From assembly GCA_029939445.1 (NCBI GenBank), contig JAOZSY010000116.1:1-8219 (forward strand): 8,219 nt of DNA, written 5' to 3'. The position numbers and the translations under genes were made by a program. Positions 1 to 5,472 of the stretch are shown here, piece after piece. Numbering within the stretch: position 1 is the first letter of the stretch; the number at the start of each line of letters is the position of its first letter. Origin of the DNA: Bacteroidales bacterium. Lineage in GTDB: Bacteria; Bacteroidota; Bacteroidia; Bacteroidales; UBA1556. The notes under the pieces are model-generated. The model saw only the letters and a list, made by a program, of their open reading frames with translations, made no database searches and was not told where the DNA came from.

Positions 1-2
1 AA

Positions 3-80
3 ATAATTCCCAAACTTGATAGCTTGGGAATTAATTCTCATCAAATAAAATATGACGGAGCTTGGGTTTTGAGCTTCTAA
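3..80 (+). CDS. Possible 3' end of a plus-strand gene, cut by the window edge
   Basis: The frame starting at base 3 is open from the window edge to a TAA at 78-80 and gives about 25 residues ending GAWVLSF. The peptide looks protein-like (alternating hydrophobic and polar residues, a Gly-Ala-Trp-Val cluster), but an open frame this short is not significant in AT-rich DNA. If real, the gene is convergent with the decayed sorting domain, only 6 bp away. A 10-bp inverted repeat at 4-33 lies inside it and offers a competing explanation as a minus-strand terminator. I do not recognise a family. Confidence 0.35.
   Translation: MIPKLDSLGINSHQIKYDGAWVLSF
4..33 (-). terminator. Inverted repeat, possible minus-strand terminator
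   Basis: Bases 4-13 (TAATTCCCAA) are perfectly complementary to 24-33 (TTGGGAATTA), with a 10-base loop that can add two further pairs (15-22, 16-21). Read on the minus strand, the stem is followed by TTT before the window ends, so the U-tract cannot be judged. It lies about 54 bp downstream of the stop of the decayed sorting domain, which suits an old gene terminator. It may instead be chance symmetry within the end of a plus-strand gene. Confidence 0.35.
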
Positions 81-86
81 AGAACT

Positions 87-345
87 CTAAATTATAGTTA
101 TTTTCCTTTTAATTATTTGCTTATCAACAAATAGTTTAATAAAATATGTTCCTTTGGGTTTATTAGAAAGATCAAGCTCTAACTTATTTTCTAATAGGTT
201 TTTATGGATATAAATAAGTTTCCCATTTATGTCTAAAATTTCTAATTTCGCATTATTGAAGTTTGCTCTATTCAATTCAAAAATGTAATGTTTTAATAAA
301 CAATTATTTACCCATCACTAAAAATGGATTATTAAAATTAAAGAA
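87..345 (-). pseudogene. Decayed orphan T9SS type A sorting domain
   Basis: The intact part is a 62-codon frame from a TTG at 273-275 to TAG at 87-89. It carries the second half of a type A sorting domain: LEILDINGKLIY, then a GTYFIKL strand and the basic end KRKITII. It resembles the end of gene C (VEISDINGRIVY, GTYIIRI). The missing first half is in another frame just upstream: about 345-307 reads FNFNNPFLVMGK followed by TAA (304-306), which matches the canonical YPNPF...GK opening. Joining the halves needs a frameshift and removal of that stop. Upstream of about 366 the first-half frame is stopped by TAA, and no adhesin body, signal peptide or ATG is present. I infer the stub of a deleted T9SS cargo gene, perhaps a fourth array member. 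It could instead come from an unrelated T9SS protein, since these domains are all alike. Confidence 0.6.
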
Positions 346-370
346 GATAGCTTGGGTTATAAGATTTTAA

Positions 371-2812
371 TTATTTTGAAATTGTGATTGCTTTTTGAAC
401 AATTTCGGTCTTGGTTTTTATTCTTATAATATAAGTGCCATTAGCATTATTTGAGATGTCAACATTTAACTCTTTTAGACCATTTATTTTTTTTTGATAC
501 ACGATTCTACCATTAATATCTGAGATTTCAACACCTATTTTCTGCGAAAGATTATCACTAAACTTCAGAAGAAAATTTCCGCTATTAGGGTTAGGAAATA
601 CATCAACTCTCATTTTATCAATTTTGTTTATTGAAGTACAATTATCAACCACTAAAACCATAGTATCCATACTTTGACAGCCATAAGAGGTAGAGGCGAT
701 TAAAGAAATATTATGTGTGCCAACTCCAAAGTCAGAACCATTTACTGTAAGATAGTTTAAATTATTACCGGTACTCCATTCATAATTAGTATAATTACTA
801 CCCGTTGGAATTATTACAAAGCTCTCATCCTCGCATATAGTAGTATCTGATCCAATATCTATATTGTGAGATTTTATTAAAGGATTTGACGTGGTAATAG
901 TATTGGTAATATTTCCAAAGCAATCACTTATTTGAACCATATCAAGCTCAATTCGATATTCTGCAGATTCGGAGGTAAAAGTATCGGTATAGTTTAATTG
1001 ATATAATACATCAATTAACAACCATGATGAGTTTTCTTCTTTTTTTAGAATATAATACTTTTCATTACCTATTTCCGAAAAAGCATTCCATTTCAAATCT
1101 GCTATACATAAATCAGAAATTGAATCCTTTAATACAATATTTGAAATTATTGATGAACTTTTTATCGAAACTTGATCTTGATAGCTTTGATTTATTGATA
1201 AGTAATAATACTTATTTTGCTTAATTATAAGGTTAGCATTATGCGTATATGAATTAATAGTTGGATCCAAAATACTATCAATAAGTGTATAGGGTCCATT
1301 AATATTATCAGCACAATAAATATAATATGAATCAAACAGATTGTATGTGTTCTCAATAGCATCCCACAGAAGCTTTACATCGCCATTTGTATTTACAATA
1401 ACGCTTTTTATCTCAGGACTTTCAGGGAAGGGTGGAATATATGGTAATACAGTTATTCTAATAATAGAATTAGTAATAGCTGGTGCAGGACAATAATCAT
1501 CAGAAATAGTTATTGAAAAATTATAATCTGTTGCTTGCATATATCCATTATTATCAACTCTTAAATGGTTATTAGCAGTTATCCAATGAAAGTAAGTTTG
1601 CATTCCAAATATTGCATTAATTGGTACTGTTTCGTGAGGAGCAGGTGTAATTGTAGCGCAGGGTGGGTTTAAGCAACCACTTGAACTACTTAATGTAGCT
1701 TGATTATTGCTACTCGCAGGGATATAGCTTCCAAACTGGGTTCCAGAAATAGTAATCCCCATTGTTTGCGGCAAACCATTTGGAAAGAACTCAATATCTT
1801 GAGCGTCTAAATAAAAACTCACAGTATCGCCTGCATATACTGTGTCCAAAAAAGCAGTTCCATTATCAAAAGGCGGATTTACAATAGGTGGAGTATTAGC
1901 TCCTGCAGCTAGCATAATAACCTGTATATCACGCCATATTTCGGCAACTAATACATTTGATTTATAGGAAGAAATCTTTATAGAAGTAACAAATGCACCA
2001 GTTGTATAAGATGTAAAGGATATTGTTCCTGTATTTATATCAATGGAAGCGGGAACATTATTTAGGTTATGAGAAGTGTCGGGTAATGGATTAGTATAAG
2101 AATAGCCGGCAGCATAAGTTACGGGAGTCGTTAAATTGACTAATGGCTGTCCCCATTCAAATTGTAATACATCAAGATCTTCGTCATAAGCATTATTATT
2201 ATACTCAAAAGGGTAGCCTGCTGAAATAACAGCTCGAGCCGTTTCTGCAAATGTAGGTGAGTTATCAAAACAAGGATATGTATTCTGACTATTGTAAGGA
2301 AACATTTTTGCTCTTAATTTCCAGCCAGGTGTAGCTAATACATTAGTAGATGGATTTCTACAGCATGAACCCCAATAGAACACCCAGCCCGAAGCAGGGG
2401 GAACTCCAATTATTTGAATTGGAGGTGACTGATATACATATTCCGATATTGCGCCAGTATTATCAGCACCGGTAGCTTCAGCTCCTGCACATGTTATCTG
2501 CAAATTTATTCCATTTGGGAAAGAATCTACAGCACAAGTAGGAGAGATGTCCTTAGGCCAACCCGGAAGAAGATTCATTGGTATATTTCCACCAGGACTA
2601 TTAGAGTTTAAAGTTTGATAATTTGTGAATGTAATGCCTCCACATTCTCGATACACCTTCATTGTAAAAATAAATTTACCCGCATTTGCTTGGCCTGTAG
2701 GAATACATTTCCATGTAATTTCACCTCCCATATAATGCGATGCTATTGATTTTTGAGGAATAAGAATCACATAAATGGAGACTAGAATTATTATAATTGA
2801 CCTTAGTTTCAT
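371..2812 (-). CDS. T9SS-secreted multidomain surface protein, paralogue C
   Basis: This 813-residue protein is probably exported by Sec and then the T9SS and held on the cell surface or released. No enzyme motif is visible; an adhesin or structural role is inferred. Residues 1-24 are a signal peptide (basic MKLR, Ile-rich core, cleavage after SIA24). The mature N-terminus SHYMGGEITW opens a Cys-rich domain (C36, C57, C93, C108, C150-C151, C181) with CCRNP, DNSPTFAE and SEIW-type RDIQV motifs (AEIWRDIQV here). These parallel the N-terminal domain of many large Bacteroidota gliding-associated proteins (from memory). Next come an Ig/cadherin-like segment (about 308-458, ending DDYCPAPA), two fibronectin III-like segments (about 466-650), a PKD-like segment (651-725, GSDTTICEDES) and the type A sorting domain (735-813, VFPNPNSGNF to KAITISK). 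It is the most divergent of the three copies from residue 460 onward. ATG 2810-2812 is chosen because the signal peptide starts there. Confidence 0.93.
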   Translation of the reverse strand: MKLRSIIIILVSIYVILIPQKSIASHYMGGEITWKCIPTGQANAGKFIFTMKVYRECGGITFTNYQTLNSNSPGGNIPMNLLPGWPKDISPTCAVDSFPNGINLQITCAGAEATGADNTGAISEYVYQSPPIQIIGVPPASGWVFYWGSCCRNPSTNVLATPGWKLRAKMFPYNSQNTYPCFDNSPTFAETARAVISAGYPFEYNNNAYDEDLDVLQFEWGQPLVNLTTPVTYAAGYSYTNPLPDTSHNLNNVPASIDINTGTISFTSYTTGAFVTSIKISSYKSNVLVAEIWRDIQVIMLAAGANTPPIVNPPFDNGTAFLDTVYAGDTVSFYLDAQDIEFFPNGLPQTMGITISGTQFGSYIPASSNNQATLSSSSGCLNPPCATITPAPHETVPINAIFGMQTYFHWITANNHLRVDNNGYMQATDYNFSITISDDYCPAPAITNSIIRITVLPYIPPFPESPEIKSVIVNTNGDVKLLWDAIENTYNLFDSYYIYCADNINGPYTLIDSILDPTINSYTHNANLIIKQNKYYYLSINQSYQDQVSIKSSSIISNIVLKDSISDLCIADLKWNAFSEIGNEKYYILKKEENSSWLLIDVLYQLNYTDTFTSESAEYRIELDMVQISDCFGNITNTITTSNPLIKSHNIDIGSDTTICEDESFVIIPTGSNYTNYEWSTGNNLNYLTVNGSDFGVGTHNISLIASTSYGCQSMDTMVLVVDNCTSINKIDKMRVDVFPNPNSGNFLLKFSDNLSQKIGVEISDINGRIVYQKKINGLKELNVDISNNANGTYIIRIKTKTEIVQKAITISK

Positions 2813-2833
2813 GTGAATTTTGTTATTATTAGT

Positions 2834-2843
2834 TGGTTAACCA
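2834..2843. promoter_or_regulatory. Palindrome TGGTTAACCA in the leader of gene C
   Basis: This perfect 10-bp palindrome lies 22-31 bp upstream of the gene C ATG. It sits just downstream of the -7 element at 2854-2861, so it falls near +4 to +13 of the predicted transcript. That is a classic repressor operator position. No equivalent is present upstream of A or B. The function is inferred only from symmetry and position. Confidence 0.3.
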
Positions 2844-2853
2844 TATGCTGCTA

Positions 2854-2861
2854 CAAATATA
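2854..2861 (-). promoter_or_regulatory. Bacteroidota -7 promoter element for gene C
   Basis: The minus strand reads TATATTTG, an exact match to the Bacteroidota primary-sigma -7 consensus TAnnTTTG. A start site about 7 bases on (near 2847) would give a leader of roughly 34 nt before the ATG at 2812. No TTG -33 element is seen at a normal spacing, so the promoter may be weak or activator-dependent. It suggests that C can be transcribed separately from B. Confidence 0.55.
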
Positions 2862-2930
2862 CATAACAATCAATGAATTTATATAGTTTATAGCAAATAA
2901 ATTAAATATGATGAAGTTAGTTTTTTGCCT

Positions 2931-5360
2931 TTATTTAACCAATGTAATAGTTTTAGTAATATTTAATTTATCATTTTTTAGCCTTATAAAATAAACCCCT
3001 TCAGCAATATGTGAGATGTCAATATTTAGAGTGTACTCATTTTTGCTTAAATCAACACTCTTTTTATATACAGATTCGCCATTAAGGGATACAATCTCTA
3101 ATTCTACTTTTTGTGCCATGGAAGTTTTTATTTTCAAAATAAATTTGCCATCAGTAGGATTAGGATACACTTCAAGTGCTGTCTCATTATTGCTATCATC
3201 GATAGATATCACTTCTTGAACTTCAATAATGATACTATCAGTTTTTTCGCACTCATAAGTAGTATTTGCTTTAAGCCAAATATAATGGGTGCCTATTCCC
3301 AAATTATTTCCATTCACTACATAATAATTCATGTTAGAGCCATCCTGCCATACATAAGTATCGAATCCAAAATCAGTAAGAATATAATAGCTATCGTATT
3401 TATAAATAGATGTATCAGAGCCGATATATAAAGGAGAAAAAATACTTAAAGTACTTGTTTCAGAAAATGTTGTACCTATATTTCCCATACTATCGTTTAC
3501 TTGATGATTATTGCTCTTAACTTTATAATACGTTACATCCAAAAGTGTGGTGTCCATATAGTTATTATTAAATGTGGAATCGATTAATATCCATGAATTT
3601 GAAGGCGATTTTTTATAAATCTTATAATATTCATTTTCATCAGATTCGCAAAAGGAATTCCACTGAAGCTCATGAATACAGTTATATGCTTCGCTAACCG
3701 ATAGCACCATATTGCTCACCGTATTAGATAAAGTAATATTATTGTCATTGATTTTTTGTTTTAATCCTAAACGAAAGTATAGAGGAGTGTCCGAATTATA
3801 TGAATATACATAAGTGCCAATATTAGGATTAGTGATGCTGTCAACAAGGGAGTAATTAGACGTATCGTTAAAAGCAGTATAAATATAATAAGCTTCAAAT
3901 AAAGAATCCTCATTATTTATTATTGGACTCCAATTGAGAATAATATCTGTATTTAGATCTTTCACTACACTTTCTATCTGTGGAACCATTAACGAAGGCA
4001 AGATAGTAATAGATGCAACTGTAGTTTTAGTAGCCGGTGCAGGACAATAATCATCTTTAAATTCAAATTTAAAATAGTAAGTATGAGGCAAATAAGATTG
4101 CGCACTATCTAATAAAAGATGATTTAGGGAAGTTTGCCAATAAAAAGTCGACTGAACAGCTAATGGAGAAGCTAGCAGCGCCGAAGGGTCAGGAGCTGGT
4201 GTTAAGCTAGCACAAGGAGGATGTAAGCAACCTGATGTTTGCGAAAAAGCAGCAGCAGCAGATCCCGCAGCAGGAATATAAGAGCCAAATTGCTTACTAA
4301 AAGCTGTTAGTTCCACCATTTGTGAAGATGCATCAGGCAAAAAGCTAGAATCGCTACCGTTAATAACAAAACTTATGGTTTCACCAGCAAAAATAGTATC
4401 CTGAAAAGTTGCTCCTCCATCTATAGATACAGTAGGAGGAGTATTTGATGCTGCATCATCAATAATTCTTCTATAAATTTCACGCCAAATTTCAGCAACT
4501 AACTGCCCATTTTTATATGAGCTAACTTTTACCGATGTAAGAAAAAAACCTGTTGTATATGACGTATAACTAACTATCCCTGTTGTACTATCCATTATTG
4601 CCCCAACATTATTTACATTTTCAGAAACATCGGGTAAAGGATTATTATATGAATAACCAGAGTTGTATGTTACAGGGTATGTAAGAGAAGCCATAGGCTG
4701 TCCCCACTCAAAGTGTAATGAATCTAGTTCTTTATCATAGGCAAAATTTGAGTATTCTGTAGGATAACCCCCATGAATAATTGGTTTAGGACTTTCGGCA
4801 AAAGTAGGTGAGTTATCGAAACAAGGATAAGCATTTTGATTATTATAAGCATACATTTTTGCTCTTACATTCCAACCTGCATTATTGGCAACATTTGTTA
4901 CGGGAGGTCTACAACCTGATGCCCAATAAAACATCCAGCCATTAGCAGGAGGAACACCTGTGATTGGAATTGGATTAGAACGAAAAAGATACTCTGAAAC
5001 GGCTCCCGTAAGACATCCATCACCTGCAGCTCCAGCACATGTAATCTCATTGATACCTGTGCCAGAAAAACCTCCAATATTGCAATCTGGAGATATATCT
5101 TTTGGCCATCCACTAACTAAAGATAATGGAATAGTAGTTACAGGACTTGTTGAGCTTAAAGTTTGTGAGGAATTATATGCAATACCCGAACAATTGCGAT
5201 ATGCCTTTAGTGTAAAAATATATTTACCAGCATTGGGCTGTCCTGCAGGAATACATTCCCACGTAAGTTCACCACCCATATAATATTCTGCATAGCTTTT
5301 ATTTACGGAAAGAATTAGAGATAATAATACGAGCAAACTTAGTATAATATTTTTTTTCAT
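2931..5360 (-). CDS. T9SS-secreted multidomain surface protein, paralogue B (altered cysteines)
   Basis: This 809-residue protein has the same plan as A and C: signal peptide 1-24 (MKKN, Leu-rich core, cleavage after SYA24), Cys-rich N-terminal domain (25-306), Ig/cadherin-like segment (307-457, DDYCPAPA), two fibronectin III-like segments (459-642), PKD-like segment (646-717) and type A sorting domain (729-809, VYPNPTDGKF to KTITLVK). It is closest to A. Several features conserved in A and C are changed. CCRNP is GCRPP (first Cys lost). The GADN stretch is shorter and carries a new C116. WRDIQV is WREIYRR. In the PKD-like domain, TICEDES has become SIYKYDS and the Cys of VENC or VDNC is Val. 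A run of four GCT codons gives A368-371. The reading frame is intact throughout, so B looks functional but divergent. It has its own promoter at 5393-5424, 112 bp after A ends. ATG 5358-5360 begins the signal peptide. Confidence 0.93.
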   Translation of the reverse strand: MKKNIILSLLVLLSLILSVNKSYAEYYMGGELTWECIPAGQPNAGKYIFTLKAYRNCSGIAYNSSQTLSSTSPVTTIPLSLVSGWPKDISPDCNIGGFSGTGINEITCAGAAGDGCLTGAVSEYLFRSNPIPITGVPPANGWMFYWASGCRPPVTNVANNAGWNVRAKMYAYNNQNAYPCFDNSPTFAESPKPIIHGGYPTEYSNFAYDKELDSLHFEWGQPMASLTYPVTYNSGYSYNNPLPDVSENVNNVGAIMDSTTGIVSYTSYTTGFFLTSVKVSSYKNGQLVAEIWREIYRRIIDDAASNTPPTVSIDGGATFQDTIFAGETISFVINGSDSSFLPDASSQMVELTAFSKQFGSYIPAAGSAAAAFSQTSGCLHPPCASLTPAPDPSALLASPLAVQSTFYWQTSLNHLLLDSAQSYLPHTYYFKFEFKDDYCPAPATKTTVASITILPSLMVPQIESVVKDLNTDIILNWSPIINNEDSLFEAYYIYTAFNDTSNYSLVDSITNPNIGTYVYSYNSDTPLYFRLGLKQKINDNNITLSNTVSNMVLSVSEAYNCIHELQWNSFCESDENEYYKIYKKSPSNSWILIDSTFNNNYMDTTLLDVTYYKVKSNNHQVNDSMGNIGTTFSETSTLSIFSPLYIGSDTSIYKYDSYYILTDFGFDTYVWQDGSNMNYYVVNGNNLGIGTHYIWLKANTTYECEKTDSIIIEVQEVISIDDSNNETALEVYPNPTDGKFILKIKTSMAQKVELEIVSLNGESVYKKSVDLSKNEYTLNIDISHIAEGVYFIRLKNDKLNITKTITLVK
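2932..2955 (-). repeat. 24-bp block identical to the 3' end of gene A
   Basis: Bases 2932-2955 are identical to 5474-5497. The block covers the last seven codons of B and A (KTITLVK) and two of the three stop-codon bases (TAA in B, TAG in A). Similarity continues with substitutions further into both genes but is lost just downstream of the stops. Gene C does not share it. The block marks the boundary of the A/B duplication and could serve as a substrate for recombination. Confidence 0.8.
4248..4259 (-). repeat. (GCT)4 trinucleotide run in gene B
   Basis: Four successive GCT codons encode A368-A371 of protein B, next to further Ala codons at 364-365. The aligned positions in A (GSTIATF) and C (SNNQATL) lack the run. 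It lies in a loop of the Ig/cadherin-like segment, just before the SGC-PPC motif. In-frame length changes here would not disrupt the gene. Confidence 0.6.
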
Positions 5361-5392
5361 TGTTACGGATTTAATGTGATTCTATAGCAAAA

Positions 5393-5424
5393 CAAATGTA
5401 TACAAAATAGTTGTATAAAACAAA
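5393..5424 (-). promoter_or_regulatory. Promoter of gene B (-33 TTTG, -7 TACATTTG)
   Basis: On the minus strand, TTTG (5424-5421) is followed by exactly 20 bases and then TACATTTG (5400-5393). This fits the Bacteroidota consensus of TTG-type -33 and TAnnTTTG -7 with a spacer of about 20. The start site would be near 5386, giving a leader of about 25 nt. It is the best promoter in the window and lies wholly in the A-B gap, so B need not depend on read-through from A. A dyad (5399-5417) occupies the spacer. Confidence 0.7.
5399..5417. promoter_or_regulatory. Dyad TATACAA-N5-TTGTATA in the gene B promoter spacer
   Basis: Bases 5399-5405 (TATACAA) and 5411-5417 (TTGTATA) form a perfect 7-bp inverted repeat with a 5-base centre. 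It sits between the -33 and -7 elements and overlaps the first two bases of the -7 element. Dyads in the spacer are typical of regulator sites that act directly on polymerase binding. The AT-rich composition makes chance symmetry a real alternative. Confidence 0.3.
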
Positions 5425-5472
5425 TATCATATAAATTGAATAAGTATGCAATAGTATTATGAAGATATTGTT

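Noticed and set aside
1024..1224. Plus-strand open frame of 66 codons with a hydrophobic start
   Set aside because: It is antisense to the fibronectin III-like part of gene C; AT-rich antisense frames easily look like Phe/Leu-rich peptides.
3111..3431. Plus-strand open frame of 106 codons
   Set aside because: It lies antisense to the PKD-like and sorting domains of gene B, has the composition of a shadow frame, and has no independent support.
4898..5113. Second minus-strand frame inside gene B
   Set aside because: It fully overlaps the gene B reading frame, whose protein is conserved with A and C; the alternative frame has no homology to the paralogues.
4960..5283. Plus-strand open frame of 107 codons
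   Set aside because: It is antisense to the conserved Cys-rich domain of gene B, and its open state follows from the codons of that domain. There is no promoter or recognisable domain.
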